Assembly: GCF_001723175.1 (NCBI RefSeq)
Contig: NC_064655.1
Location: 2,356,001-2,420,000, forward strand
Direction of reading: 5' to 3'
Length of the DNA: 64,000 bases
Source: Penicillium oxalicum
Taxonomy: Eukaryota; Ascomycota; Eurotiomycetes; Eurotiales; Aspergillaceae
Position numbers and translations under genes: made by a program. Position 1 is the stretch's first letter, and every line of letters begins with the position of its first letter. The notes under the pieces are model-generated. The model ran no database searches, was not told the origin of the DNA, and saw nothing but the letters and a program-made list of their open reading frames with translations. This document shows positions 1 to 14,200 of this stretch, piece after piece.

Positions 1-3000
1 ATTGACCAAAACAAAAGCAACAAGGAGAATTCAAGATAACAGTACAGTGATGCACCGGATAATCATATACTCCTGTGGCATTTCTAGTTATTGAATAGGA
101 CATTAACGAGCCGCCAGGATCACTCGTTGTACTACTTTCGATAAATCCTCGATAGAATCAGGCTGACTTCCCCTGATACTTATCGACCCTCTGGAGGGAT
201 AGGGTAAAGAGAGTAAACGACTCCTTTTGAGTGAGAAGAAAATCTTTCGACTTGAAGTTTTAACATGCTGAGCTCTTTGCGAAGGCAGCAGAATTCATCT
301 GAAACAAGAACTTCTGGGAGATTATAGGAGGGAAATAAAAGACAATAAAAAGAAAAATATGATTAGTAGATAATAGGAAAAATTAATTATATACGAGGAC
401 AGACTCAGGAGATTAAATTAGGGACCTCCGTGTCTGAAGCAAAACCCATTTCTATTATCAAAGATGACGAATTTTAAGCCAATGTTGGTCCAGAGGTTAT
501 CTACGCATTGTTTTAGTTATTAATGTGCTCACTTTACTCTTATTAAGTAGCATATACAGTCATAGACAAGGCATTTACATGGATTCCAAATCGTAAGCAT
601 ATATCGTGAACAAGGCCATACGTCATGAGTAAGCAGTCTTTCCAGGAGATAAGCCCTACAGCTACTTCTGTAGCTGAATTGTCTCTTTCATATCCAGGAA
701 CTCGAAGGCTTTTGTTGATATCAAAACCTTAGAGCCCTGATTTAGTCTAGAATGAACTTGCCCAGAGATGTTCCTGCACAGGGTCAAAGCTATTCATGGT
801 GCCGAACGATGATCACTTCTTGGGAAATGGACTTAGGCCAAGCACGATCTTATTATTTGTTCTGTATGTGTTTTAGAAGTATGAGAATTGCGCAGACCGT
901 GCTAGTCAGTAAGAGCTCTACTGTTGCGCGATCACAGATTTAAAAATTCAGTCTTCTATCATATTTCTCTCTCTGTCTCTACAGAGGTAAAGATATTGGT
1001 ATAGTCAAGACCTCCTACTTGATCCTACTACGTTTGAAAAGTAATGTACAGTGACATGCTGGCTTGACTTGGGACCTTATGCAGCCTAGACATCAGTGAC
1101 TGATGGAATAATCTCGAGGAAATTGCCGTTCTCTTATCTATACAACCGGAGACAGACTCAATCCTCTGCATCAATTTTGGCACGTCTCTTCAACGTAATG
1201 CGACTGTGATGTTCCTGTTATAATAATCAAATCAGAATGCCGGATTAGAATCCTGGCGTGGAGTAGAGTACAAGTTCTCAAATAGAAACGTCTTATGAGC
1301 AAGAATTTAGGTGCAGATCAGGTAAGGTTACTCAACTTTTTGAAGCAGCACTGTCAGTGAAGGGCAAACACAAATTTGTAATCATTCATGACTACCCGGG
1401 TAAAGGAGCATCCATGGTGACCAAGCGAGGGTGAGATATGGGCTCTTCTATACTCGTGCAATCGTGTTTGTTTTCAGTCTAGAGTTGTAAAGAAAATTGA
1501 GCTTGGTTCTTCTCAGAGAGGAAGCCTATGCTAAAAGCTTTCAAATCATTTTTGGTTGTCCCCGCGCTCGGGGACACAGCATAAGAGGGAAACATATCCT
1601 AGAGCGATTTTGGGAAATTTGTCCGCTCAAACCAAGATGAGAGTGATCTTGACTGTGATTTAAAAGTCTCGTGTCTTGGAGTTTGCGACGGTTTGGAGTA
1701 AAGTCAGTCTCTGCGGGAAAAGGTTTGTTGGATTTTTACGGCCATTAATTGAACTGGTTGATAAAAGGAATTTTTAACAGTGTTTAGCGACGAGTCTTTT
1801 TCAGGCCTTCTCTGAGCAAATAATTCTCGTTCTCTTGTGCAGGATGTGCTTGAGACTTGGGCTGGATTCGGTGTTGCAGGGAACAAGAGCATCAGATTAC
1901 ATGGGCAACGGATGGACACACGATGCTGTAGCTGTAAAGGAGATTTGATGTGTTTTCCACCCTAGTGGAGCCGGGGATAAGATGCCCTGAGGTCGAAACA
2001 AGCAAAATTCAGACCATTAGATACAAGGGTTTCAGGATCTTAAGGTCGGGCACCTTGCGATTCGACAGATGGCATAGGCGTAAAACTTCAGGAGATGGGC
2101 CCAATCTCAGACATTGTTTCAGAGATCCGCACTTGGAAACGCCCCAATTTTGACGTGACGCACGCTACATTCGCCGCGTAGGTTAGTTGGATTATAAAAA
2201 TGGGTATTCATTCATTTAATATTTTACTGTGAATATAAATTAATCACTGAAACACGCATATTTTCAGTGCCCCGATCAGTCTATAACATGGAATTGTTTG
2301 TACTTACAGCGATGCCGCCTCCACTCAATCATACAAGTCCAGAGAAGTATGTAAGCAGGTCTCATGTACCATACCTAGGTACCTAGCCTGCGTGGGCAGG
2401 CTGTGCTGTGGCTCTTACTTAATCAACGGTGCCGTCCTATTAGGTGCTTGCGGCTCAGATAGGGTATAACAATTTTTAATTTTTTTTTGTTTATCAAGCT
2501 TGCTGATTTAGCAAATGCCGTTCTGGGAAGGTGGTCCCTACTAAATAATACATGCAGGCCCGTGAATTAGCATGAGATTATCGAAAATATCCTTTGAGAA
2601 GTCTGCAGCGGCAAGATTATTTCCTTTTTTTTCCCTTTCTTTTTCGCTTCGGATGTAACGTGGTTTGCAGTGAGGCCGCGTGGATTTCACATGAACATCC
2701 TATCGATCTGCAAGTGCCATCATATCCAGATCACGATCACTAGGGTGCAGACTCTAATGTACATGGGCGGCAGCACTGACATCAGATACCTCACAATGAA
2801 TGCGATTGATTAACGAGAGAAGAATCCTGGTCCAATGACGGCTCTTCATGAGCTGTAGGAAAAGCGTGGGTGTTACTCTTGCTTAAAGACCTACTGCGTG
2901 ACGCTCATCCTAGGTAACCTTGGATCAATCGCTGTGATGCCTCTTTATCTGCACATAGTTCCTGAGACGAATTGACCGCTACTTGATGCATCTTTTGACG

Positions 3001-4520
3001 AATGGTCGACTCTTGCCCTGTGGTGATGTGAAGCCCAAAGCTGGACAAGGACGACGTTTCGGCTAATGCTATACAACCTGTAGTCTGTATGGTAGATGGG
3101 CCGAGACCGATGTCATGATGAAACTGAGAAACGGAGCTTTCTATGACCGTAACTCCTTCATCTCTCGGTCTTGAAACAATGAAGAAAGAGTGTGCGTAAT
3201 AACGAGGACCAATATCTGCCAACGGGACTACGGTCGCACGATGATATGGTGCTAGACCTGGGTGACAGCGGGTCCAAGCGGACCAAGTGAGACGGGTGGT
3301 CATCGCTTTTAGTTGAGAGAGTCTCTTGACTGAAGTCTACTTACTGTACATGGAAGCTTCTATGTACGTGGAAGATGTTTATACAACATCAGGGGCCCTT
3401 TTGGTTTTGCTTGAGCGTCCTGCTACAACCAACGCAAATTTTTCCGCAGTTACTGTGCTGTGTTCTTGCAACAGAGAAAATCTCTCATGTCCCTTTTGTC
3501 AAGCAGTCTTTTTACTCGATGCCGATCCTTAGGACCAACATTTAAGAGACGCTCTTGCTCACGATGTCGCTACATCGAGCCGGACTAGGCGCAACATTCC
3601 CTGTAATTCGCATCCGCGATCATGTCGCTCATGCCTGATATCCAAACCGCGCCTCTTGCAAAGTTGATTATAAAATTATCATCCTTGCCATTGCTACTAC
3701 TATCGAGTCTGCAGTGCACTACAAGCAGAAGAGAAAATTCTCCGAAAGAAATTCTGATCATTTTTTGTAATGTATCGGTGTATACTGTACTGCTTATATT
3801 ACGCAATATGAAACCACTCTCGTACAGAATCCATAATTTCATCACTCGACAGTTACATTACAGAAATAATGTATAGTATACGTAGTACGTACAGTCCATT
3901 CGACTTTCCAACTTGAACTACAGCCACAGCCACACAACTACCTTTCAAGCGAAGATGACTTCAAGGTGTATGGAGATACCAAAGCGACTTAATGTGGCTC
4001 AACGTATCAGCGTCTAACGATCAGCCCTTCTTTTGGATCTGGTCATCGAGGCCCGGTGAGGTATTTGAGTGGGCGCAAACGCAATGTTCCGTGCGGTCGC
4101 TCAGCGCACGCACTCCGTCGCCCAAATGCAAGCTTGGATATTCTAAATTCTGTGATGGTGGCGGAAACCGGCGGGTAAAAGGAAAAAATGGGATTTGGGG
4201 GGAAAAATAAAAAAAGGAAAGAGTTAACTTACAGTTACAGCCACAGTGCATCGCCAGAATGGACCATGTAATGAGATCTTCCGACGATTCTCCATATGGC
4301 AGTGGATCGGCATGATTATCCACGCTCCCAATTTTTTTCTCGCGTGGCTGGCACTAATCTGCGAAGGATCACGAGGCTAGAGGTTCTCAGGAGTGAACTA
4401 GGCTAAATATGTACAGTTTACAGTACATATCCTATCTGTTCCACTGCCATGCCTGTCACGCTTAGGAAACTAGAGAGCACCCTTCGGTTGGTTGGTTGAC
4501 CGTTTGGTAGTTTTAATTTT

Positions 4521-4539
4521 GGGGGGGGGGGGGGGGGGG
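4521..4539 (+). repeat. 19-nt poly-G tract
   Basis: An uninterrupted run of G preceded by TTTTAATTTT. It is a simple repeat and may fold into a G-quadruplex. Its length is likely polymorphic or assembly-sensitive. Confidence 0.9.
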
Positions 4540-6657
4540 TTTCCCAAATTCTGATATCAGTAGGTGACCAGTAGCTTCTAGAAGGCTTAGTTTAATTGGT
4601 CAAGGATGCTCCAAGGTCGTGCGATCTGAGCTGCGCAAGACTGGAGAATATCGAAATGTGCAATTGGGCATACGGCCACGCGAGGTGCCAATCCATGACC
4701 TCTTATGCAAGCACGGAAGCGATGGAGTGGCAAGGATTGCCCTTCCCGCCTTCTCAGAGTATTGGTTGATTCTCGCCGCAAGGCACAGCCACGCCAGAAC
4801 CAAACTTCATCACTTGTCAGATTGTCGGAGGGGCGAGCCCCGACTGCAGTTGGAGTCATTGGAGGCGACGTCATGGCGGCGGCCATTGGTATGATCGAAT
4901 TGGAGCCTGGACGGGCCTGCCATGTAGCTTTAGCATGGTATCTTTCATGGGGGACCCGTAATCTGGGTCGGGAGCGCAGAATTTAGGGTTTTCCAGGATA
5001 GCATCTCTGGGTTCGGGGCACGAAGTGGGTCATTGCTCAGACAAGACACACCCGAGCCCAGATACAGTAGGCCAGGTGGAGGCATGGAGCTTGGAGAGAC
5101 AGAACCGGAGTCATCATTTGCGTCGCAATCAGGATAGTCCCAGATCTGCTATTCCGAGGCTCGCATTTTGCGACACAATAATACGGATGAGCCAGGTCAG
5201 ATGTACTTGCTCTTCTATATCCATGTTCTTTGAAGGTCTAAATGGCACGCTAGGAGAGTACATACATGCTTCGCTTTACATGGTGCATAATCACAGTACA
5301 TGGGGGAAATGGGAAAATGGGTACAGTGGGTAAAAACCACATCAGTCCCATGGTCGCGTAACTCTGCAAAGACACAAGTCGGGAAAATGCCCCAAGATTG
5401 AGTCGATCTGGCAGATGGCACATCCGATCCCTTGGGATAGCTTAATATTTGGAACCACCTGGGCGCATGGTACGGTGCAGCTCTCAGTCTGGCAGTCAGC
5501 ATGGGAAAGTTCTCCTGGGGCGGATCATTCTTGACACAGTGAGCTCTAAAGTATATTCACTAATTTCTCAGGTTCTGACGCTTTGGTAAAGACCAAAAAA
5601 AGAAGAAAGTGAGTGAGTGAGAGACAAAAAAAAAAGAAAAGAGCGAAAATAGGAGAGGGAAAAACAGGTAAAGGGGAAGTCATCCGAGTGTGTAATTGGC
5701 AGGTAAATACACACGCATTTTATCATCGTAACTAAATCGCTACTAGTGCCGACAGACTCCTAGACACTTGATCCGACAAGGCTCTAGCCTCCAGTCTCTA
5801 GCCCTGAGCGCTCAGCTCGAAGAGGGGCTAATATGCAAGATCTGAGCTCAGATTTGCGATGACTGGTGGCCGACCACCCCCTAATGAATGTCAGCCAACC
5901 AAGGGGTATGGGCTATGAGCAATGGCCGGATGACCGGTTCTTAGATTCTCAGGTTTCGACTCTGAAGACGGGGTCTACGCTCTCAAATCTTGTATGCTGC
6001 GTAGGACTCAGGCTCGGAACCCACGAATTCGGCCCATGAAACACGTTTGGTACTGTGATGCGCCTTGGAGTGCGGAACAGTCCACCCCACAGTCATGCGA
6101 ATTGCATTGTGTTCCTTGTGACTAGCGAACTAATTGAACCAGGTTGTCTGAACTACTAGATCCAACTAGGTTTCGGAGTCGTCCCTTTCGAGGCAGAGCA
6201 AGGACTTTTCCTTGCCAAGCTTCCACCATGCCCGGCTGTGATAGGCTCAACCGATGATTTGTCTTGGAACCGAGCTGATTGAACATTCCGTTTTGGGAAT
6301 AGTTGTAGTCACCTATTCAAAGCCTGGGCGTTAACTGTTACAGCACTGGACAGCTCTGCGGTAAACCCCAGTGCGGACGTGGAAACAAGAATTAAAGGTG
6401 GGAAATGATTAATAAGAATCGTCTTGATGCCTGTCAAAATCCGAGGGCTCGGCTCTCCCGCGCAACAGCCCACTTCGTGGCTAACATGGACAATAGTCAA
6501 AGAAGGGTATCAAATTGCAGCAAGCTTGCGTAATCCTTCACCCAGGCATTTGCACCTGAAAATTCGTGTACCAGCAGGTCATAAATGTAGTGATAAACGC
6601 CGTAACAAAAAAAAAAACTAACGAAAAAGACATTAGAAGGTAATAAGTGATTGGGGA

Positions 6658-6660
<3 letters not shown>

Positions 6661-6688
<28 letters not shown>
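6661..6688 (+). repeat. (GA)14 microsatellite
   Basis: A pure GA dinucleotide tract of 28 nt followed by an A-run, lying in non-coding DNA 3' of the homeobox gene. Confidence 0.9.
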
Positions 6689-6692
<4 letters not shown>

Positions 6693-7049
6693 AAGAACAA
6701 AAGCAAGTCTATCCTCCCCTATCCCTCCTGACCGTGTACCAGTACCCATAAGTCATGACGTGTATGAATGAGGAAATTAGAATCAAAAACAACAAAAAAA
6801 ATCCAAGTCGACATCATGTCAATATGTCCGAGACTCCTTTGCGATTGAAAATGAGACGAGCGCTTGAAAATCATAATGCAGTATGATGGATGAGAAGACC
6901 AAGTGCAAGTGGCGATGGAAACAGCTCACAACGGTGATTCGGGGGGCCAAGAGCTCGAAAAAAAGCAGAGTCCGGCTGAATGATCAAGTACGTTGTCGTT
7001 ACTAGGACGCAATGAGGTCCATTTGACACTTCTTATGCTGGGAATGTTT

Positions 7050-8158
7050 TTATTGCCGAGGTGACGGCAAGAGATCCTGATCAGCATCGCTAAACGGAGA
7101 GTGCCTCGAAGATTCGACCTCACTTCCCCCGGTCCGCTGTTGGTTTCGCAAAGCCGGAAGTTGTCGCCGGCGAGCGTTGATAAACCAATTGCTGATCTGT
7201 GGTGCGATTCGTTAGCCCGGGTCTGAATGCCAACGATTAATTCCAGGATGTTTCAAGGCCCTACCTGACTGATAGACAACCCAGTTCGGGTCATAAACAT
7301 CTGCTTATCTTCTTCACTGGGATACGGGTGATCCAGATGCTCATGGAACCAAGCGCGCAATATGTCCGTGACTGGTTTGGGTAGGTTACCCCTCCGGCGC
7401 TTCGTTTTAGGGTCGATCGCATCACCCATAATTCCAAAGTTTGCTGGCTGTTGCGGATGCGCCATCATGTTCTGCGACAATTGATCCGACTCTCCCGGGT
7501 ACGATGCTCCCGCATGAGGATATGGTGGTTGATTGTTCAAGATGGAGGTTGTATACGGGTCCGGGTTTCGTCGATCGCCCAGCGACCCCGGCAATGAAGC
7601 AGACTGCGCAGCTCGAAATTCTTGTGCAAACGGCTCCGATCGTGAGATGCCTAGTCTCTCGTCGGGGAAGCTTTTCCTATCACCCACAGACTGAAGGTCC
7701 CGGATCGGTGGGAGGATGGGACTCGGGCCGCGCGCAGCATGGTCGCTCAATCTCACGGAGTAATGATCGGAAACAGGACGTGACGGTCGCTCGTCCGCGC
7801 GGGTGGTATATTCATGTGAATGATCTGCGTAGCGCTTCTTCAGAGGGCTGGTTGGCGAGAGGCCAGGTATAGACCTGGGATCCATTGTCGAGTCGTGGAC
7901 AGATGAGGGCCGCTCTTGTGATTGCGGGCGGGTACTATAGAATGACGCTGAAGAATCGATCTCATCGTGAAGATGAGGCGGGAGAAGCTGTGGACAAGAC
8001 TATGAGCGGGCTGGACCTTTGGCTACAGATTTGCAGGCGCCACTTCTCTTACTCACCTCGCGAAATGACGGTAACGTTGGGGGATGGCCGGTAGACACCC
8101 TATTTGTATACGAAATTGCCATGTCGTTGTCTTCGTCCAACACCCGGCGCTGTGACAT
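7050..8158 (-). CDS. TALE-class homeodomain transcription factor
   Basis: Three exons (8057-8158, 7265-7987, 7050-7196) separated by introns of 69 and 68 nt with GTGAGT/CAG and GTAGGG/CAG borders give a 323-residue protein. The start ATG at 8158 was chosen because the frame further upstream has only a TTG and is CT-rich like a fungal leader. Residues about 228-290 form the homeodomain: a basic arm (KTKRRR), the three-residue PYP insertion (255-257) that defines the TALE class, and recognition helix WFINARR (279-285), completed only after the second splice. The N-terminal 200 residues are rich in Ser, Pro and Arg and look disordered. A nuclear DNA-binding regulator is expected. Its targets are unknown, and I cannot name the orthologue. 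Confidence 0.93.
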
Positions 8159-8160
8159 AG

Positions 8161-8260
8161 ACGACGAACGGTAATCGAGAGGGAGGAAAGAAGAGGGAGA
8201 AAAATGAGAAAAGGAAGAGAAATCGAGAGAAAGGTGGACGTTGTAGATTATGGATCTGAA
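8161..8260 (-). promoter_or_regulatory. pyrimidine-rich leader of the homeobox gene
   Basis: On the minus strand the 100 nt before the chosen ATG are dominated by C and T (TTTCTC, CCTTTTCTC, CTTCTTTCC). Such CT-rich tracts are typical just upstream of fungal transcription starts or within 5' leaders. This supports the ATG at 8158 rather than a longer frame. Confidence 0.5.
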
Positions 8261-11200
8261 CCAGGACAAGTCGATGGCGTAAAATTGGTTGAAAGGTGAG
8301 TGGAGATCCCAACGTGAACAAGCGAGTCGGAGTCGTTCGATGTTCCTTAACGGGTGTTCTGTATGTATTCAAGTCAGATCCCAGAGTGGAGATTCAGCGG
8401 GCAGAACGGAAGGGAGGATCGAGATTGAGGAATGCTGAAGAGGTTTGTGAGGGGCGTTGGGTGTCAATCATATGTGTATATGGCTGAATCTACACATGGT
8501 CCATGCACGACACTCACCTTGAGATGCAAGTATGGATCTTACATGGGAATTTTCGCAATCACCGAATAATCCAGATCATGCAAGGCGGACGGAGAATGGA
8601 CACATGAAATGATAGAATTGCTTTGTTCGCGGCCCAAATCTATGCAGGGCTCTTCATGGGTTTTTAATTGCTTTCCCGTGTGCCCCCAAAAGCAACATGG
8701 AAAGATTTTGGAGAAAACGGGCTTAGGGGGGAAAATTAAAACAAAAAAAGGAAAGGGAAAAAAAAATCTATAGATGGAGGAATAGGGAACGAGAAACTCA
8801 AATAAATGTCACAAAATGAAAAACCATAAATTCGACAAGACTACTGACTTTGTCCATCGATCTGGGACACGTCCATGGAAAAGCAAGAACAGGGGGGGGT
8901 AAGGAGGTCACCCAGAAAAATGACGATCGTGGATGCGAAGTGGAGTCTCGAAGGAGCCACTGAATTATGGAGTTGCAGTAGTGCAGCACGCCTCCGTTCT
9001 CTTCCTGAGGTATGCAGAGCGGAGAAGACGGGGTGGACGTAAAAGGGCCCTCTCAAAGCACCCTTAAGGTTGAGAGAAAGAACCCTTTGGAGTCTCCGCC
9101 AAGGACCTTGTCGTCCATTTTCTGGCATCTGTCATTGTGAGCTCAGTCGCTAGCGCTGACGCCATGAATGGTTCATTAACCGATGTAGAGTCTTTCCGCG
9201 ATCCTTTTGAGTTTTGCGTGTATTGTCGCGTTTTTTTTATTTATTTGTTTTAAGAGGGAGAGGGGGGGGGGGGGGGGGGGGGGGAGAGTAATTGCCATCT
9301 CGACTTCATGTGTCTTATTTCAAGAGTAAGAGCCGTGGATTGTGTACATACATAGCTGGGACATTTCAAGAGCACCACGCTGTTTCAACCGCTTCTTCCA
9401 CAGCTTCTGAAAACCCTTGGGCCGAGTTCACGAGCCTCTCTGGATCGCGAAAAATTGCCGAACATTCATATCTGGAAGTTGGGCTTGTCGAGGGTCCCAT
9501 GCGAGCGGCACCGGAGTCATCGAACGATCTCTACGGTATAAACATGGGACGTTGAAATATTTATTCCTGGTCCAGTGCACATGGTCGTTGAATATGAAAA
9601 ATGCTCGGTCCAGGCCACAATTTGTTGAGCCGCAGGTAAGTGGCAACTCAGTCTCGTGGATCCGGTAAATTTATCGGAATCATGTCGGATGAAAGCAATC
9701 ACCTTACTAGACCGGCCTACGGTGGCTCCTGTCGTGGACGGAAGTTTATTTTCCTCCTCTATCTCCACATCATGCCTGCGGAGGACAACGGTGTTGACAT
9801 GGATTCTCGAAGGGTGGCAGTGACGACTCGGGTGATAGTTGCTCAGGATCAGCGACATCGGCATCCCTGGAATTCATTATTTGCAGCTCGGCGTGCTCGA
9901 ACGGCCATTGATGGTTCTGGCGGACTGGAGTGGATCAACAATCATGTGCATGGTCTGGTCCATCTCTTGCGCACTTTGCAGCGTCGTCTTGCTCCAACGG
10001 GCGAAAAGAAGATTTACCTCCTGAAAGGCCCGCAATGGGTGAGAGGTGTGCGAAAGACGAAGGACAGTTCAAGTTCGACAGGTTGCGTGTATCATGTCCT
10101 GTAGTATATGGGTAGACTACGCCTGCATTGTGTCTCGTCTCCACGTTCGATCACTGACCAGGGCTGGGGAGACCTGGGAAGTTTTTGTGGTTTATTCCAA
10201 TCCACCACCCAGGAGGGGACCTGGTCGCTGCTCTTACAATAAAAATAGGCCCGCTGGGTCACCAGCATGTGTGGGAAAGGGATCGGCGTGGGCGTGTTCG
10301 AGCAGCACGCACTGAGAAGACTTGACGGCGTACAGCCAACCAATCGTTGACTGTGTAGACTGTAACCTAAAAAAGCCGAGTAGGCCACACAGAGTCTCGC
10401 CCTTGACTCATCCGACCTGACATTGAGCGTTTAACGTTCTTCCGTTGGTCGATCTCATTCAGGTCGTCTTTCCTCGGGCGCGACGAACAGAACGAACGAG
10501 GATGATAGAGTTTAGAATGAGCGAATCACACCGTCAAGGTCAAAGAGACCGAGTTCCCCGACGAGGTGCAGATCGCCAGACGCCAACCGTAAACCCTCGA
10601 AAGGGGCATTTCCCACTTTGTGGTGCCAAAAGGCAAACGAGAACGATCGCTGGAGTATCTATTGGGCCGTCTCACACCTGCAGGCGTGTCAAATACCCAC
10701 TCATTCCCACTGGGCTCCAACCCGATCGTTGGGCGTTCCGAGGAGCTTGGCTTGGGACGAGGCAGAAGAATCCTGGTTCAATGGTCCTCCAGGCTTGAAA
10801 GGGCAAGGGCTGCCATGAGCAGACGAGGCATACCCTACAGAATACATGTGCAGATACCCGCCCGGTTGGCGAAAATGGAATTTGACCCACGAAGCCGGGA
10901 TTTTTGGCAGGTCAAGAAACTCGTATAGCGGGGTAAGCCGGCAGATCCGAAGAAATAGATAGACTTGGTCAGAGGCCACCTAGATGGACTCTATAAGCCC
11001 TCCTTTCCACAGAGAAGATCAGGTATCCATCATCTTTACCACAATCATCATCGTTATGACCAAGGAATAATTTGAAATTCGAATAATTTTGTAGAATCAT
11101 CGTCCATTGCTCCATCAACCAATCCAGATGGTGGCTCTGGTAGGGGGCCCGCTGTACCTGAAAATGGAATCGAGCAGAGATGGAGAGGAAGCGAGGTCAT

Positions 11201-14200
11201 AACAGAGGATGCAAGGCTCGATCGCAAGGGCAGGCCTCCGATTAGTGGACATGGGCGATCGATCGTCGCTCCACATGTGACAATAATTACCACCGCATAC
11301 AGTCCTATTCAATTTTAAATACGGTACGCAGGTGCGCACCAAGACAGTGTCCAGGTCGGGCGCTGCGGGGCCAGTGTAATGGGAAGGTGACGGCGGCCTG
11401 TGGCGCGATGGGCTCGACAACAGCTCCAATACATGGGTGTGTGCCACATCACGTGGCTGTAATACAGCATGGGGCATGGTCCTACAGTATAATTCAATAT
11501 ACGGTATCTGTTAATGTCGAACACTACGGAGGTTGTGTGATGCCACATATTTACAGTACACCCAAGAAGGCCACAAATGTACAGTCCATATGCATGTCTC
11601 ACAGCTTATTCCTGAGTGAGGAAACCTGTTAGAAGATCAAGCGAAAATTCGTTGTCTTTTGGCCCCGAACACGTATATCATCGACGTTCCAAGGAGGGTT
11701 TCTCCGTCGGTGTTTCAATTATCAGGTGAATGTGCGCGACTTGTGCAATGCATGGTATCTCCCCAAAAGATAATGAATAGACTTTGCAGTTGTACGTAGT
11801 GATGTGGTTTGGGCGATGGTCAAATTCGGACTAAGTCGTGGTATCATGCTCAATACAAGAGCCTTCTGTGTCCGTAAATCCATTCGTCTGGCAATACAAT
11901 TGCTCTGTACTCGCTCAGTGTCTGATATAGGACTTATAAGGCGTGCCCTCTCCTGTCAAGTAGCGATATACCGTGGAATATCGGGCATGGACGTCAAGCA
12001 ACAACTAAGACGACGGCGCATATTGCGTTACACGATCATTTCCTTTTCTAGGATAGTGACCAGGGCAATCAAGAGGGAAATTTGAGAGGATGCTCGGTGC
12101 GACATGGGGAAAACGCCTGAGCTCCTCTTACTGGGTTTGTCATTGGGTAAAAGTCTGTTGGCGCTTTGACAAGAGAACTCCACCTCTGGAACTCGATTTT
12201 TCCTTTCATCACCGGCGGCCAACTCGATAGGCTGAAATCGTGAAGATCAAGCATAATGCATTGCACTGGTGGACCTGACTAACATGGCAACAGCTCCAAG
12301 CCCCATACGTAGATCTTTCTGTGTCAGTGGAGTGATGATGCCCTGTGCGGGGGAGGCTTGAAGACATTGCGATACAACTGTGTGAAATATACAGTACGTA
12401 TGTAACTAATACAGTAATGGGCATTATTATTGACTCTCCAGTGGCGCCATGCCCAAATGATGGTTCCCTCCATTGGCCACGCTAGCCGTTCTGGTCTTGC
12501 AATGCTCCGTGATACTGTAGATGCGTCAGAAGGGGGTCTCATCGAGGCTGCGTAACGCTACACCCTGGACATTGTACTTGATTGGCAAAGCCCATCAGGT
12601 CCCACGGTATGTAAAGCGGCCAAATAAATTACAAGGACCTCATATGTACAAACATATGTATTGGCCAATCATAATACGTGGCGCTGATATCAAGCTTGTC
12701 CACCAGTCCACTTTCCGAAAAAGGAGAGGGACCGTGCAACGTCAGGGTGGCTGAGAGCCTCTTGGCCAACAATTAGGCTCAACAAATGTGAAAAAGAACG
12801 CTTTGGCGGAGTTCTTTAATGCTTGCAAGAGGTTTGGGAAGTTTCCCATTTTAGCAAGTCCAGCACACTGTCTATCTGCAATCATCAAGGTCGTCAAATG
12901 GGAACCATGAATCGCTGGGTTGATCCTTGGCTGGTGAACCCTCGGAAGCTTGACTAGGATGTGCCCTCGTTACAAACCAAGGCAGTCTGGTTTATGAACC
13001 TATCACCAAGCAGTCTCATCAGTAGGCACGAGGGCAGGCGACCTGTGTGGCTCCATGTGATCCCCAGACAGAACGCACTCATCTGGATCCAGAGTGTCGG
13101 AGAAACAGATTCGATGGTAGCAGAACCCTGATCCCAAGTTTACTTCAGACTATGAGAGTTTGTCAAGATCTCGCCGGGACGCCCATGAGAGGTATTGGAA
13201 TATCCAGGCTTGCTTGGTGATATTGAAAGAGTCGGCTTCTGTTGCGCTTCCTGAATCGCCCCCATCCCCTCTTCAGGTAGGTGCCCGAAAGCTCTTCTGT
13301 CTCAACGTTCTGTGCGGACACAACCTGAAGCTTACAACCATAGACGAAAGTATTATCAATACTCTCTAGTTCTATAGCGCAGCGGTGTGGTGAAAAGATT
13401 CCAATGGCAGACTTGGTATTTCACCCTGCTCTACTGCCGTGAATTCACTATAGCCCCGTACCGCCCGTCAAGTGATTCCTGAACTCATGCCAATTCAATC
13501 GGCCAAGGTCTTGGAGAGAGATATATTGCTCTTTCTTGCGATCATTCGTGCCTGGAATGGTTGTAGTAGAAGACCCTTTGATCACAAAATCGTCGCTCTT
13601 CTTGTATCGTACGTCCTTGTATGTAGGCTTCAGTACTGTCGTGTTGGACTCCGCAGACAAATTGAATTGGTTGAAAAACCACATGAGCTCAATCACTCGA
13701 TGGCCGGAGGACCCAGGGATCGTAGTGGATCGGGCTGACCAGAGGTTGGACGGCAATACATTTCAAGGAACAAGACAGCGCGAATTATTTCAGCCAATCC
13801 TTTCTTCGAGCCATTGAATCTGAGAGAGCTTCAGTAGGATTGGAGTCTGGGCCAGACCGATTGAATGGGGGCTATAGAGAAGACCTCTCTCTATACGACA
13901 CTGACTCGAATATCGCAAAGCTAGCTTCCGTAGTTGTTCCGGTGGGCATCCGTCTAAGCGGATCACGCTCAACCGAAGCAGGCCCCGCCTAGATGCTCGG
14001 CACGACTAGCATTTCGGATCAGCCATAGCGACAATCTAAAGTCTAGGGGCCACTCGATGGAATTTCTGATGAGGCATCACTAATTGTTATATGAAACCCT
14101 AAATAAAGACTATTGCTCCAATATTGACCCGAGACCATGAGCATCGTATCAGCCACAGAACATGAATGAAGAATACGAAGACGAGAGAAAAAAAAGAATT

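Larger units (their letters stand above)
1..7049. other. gene-poor stretch 3' of the homeobox gene
   Basis: I find no convincing protein gene in these 7 kb. Open frames are short (the longest about 130 codons), lie opposite one another on both strands, resemble no domain I know, and do not join through plausible introns. Base composition is normal and there is no RIP-like dinucleotide bias, so this is not decayed transposon. It contains a 19-nt G run, a (GA)14 microsatellite and several TACAGTA-type words (for example near 4415-4430 and 5290). It could hold non-coding transcripts or regulatory DNA for the homeobox gene. The absence of coding sequence is a judgement from reading, not from a gene finder. 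Confidence 0.55.

Noticed and set aside
2905..3303. 132-codon minus-strand open frame
   Set aside because: No domain, isolated, and composition typical of non-coding DNA.
7441..7872. 143-codon plus-strand open frame
   Set aside because: Exact antisense shadow of the homeobox coding exon.
8057..8269. Longer N-terminus for the homeobox protein from 8269
   Set aside because: The frame begins with TTG, not ATG, and the added residues come from a CT-rich leader. The ATG at 8158 is better.
9640..10104. 154-codon plus-strand open frame in the gene-poor region
   Set aside because: It is overlapped by open frames on the other strand, has no recognisable domain and no supporting introns. Judged chance.
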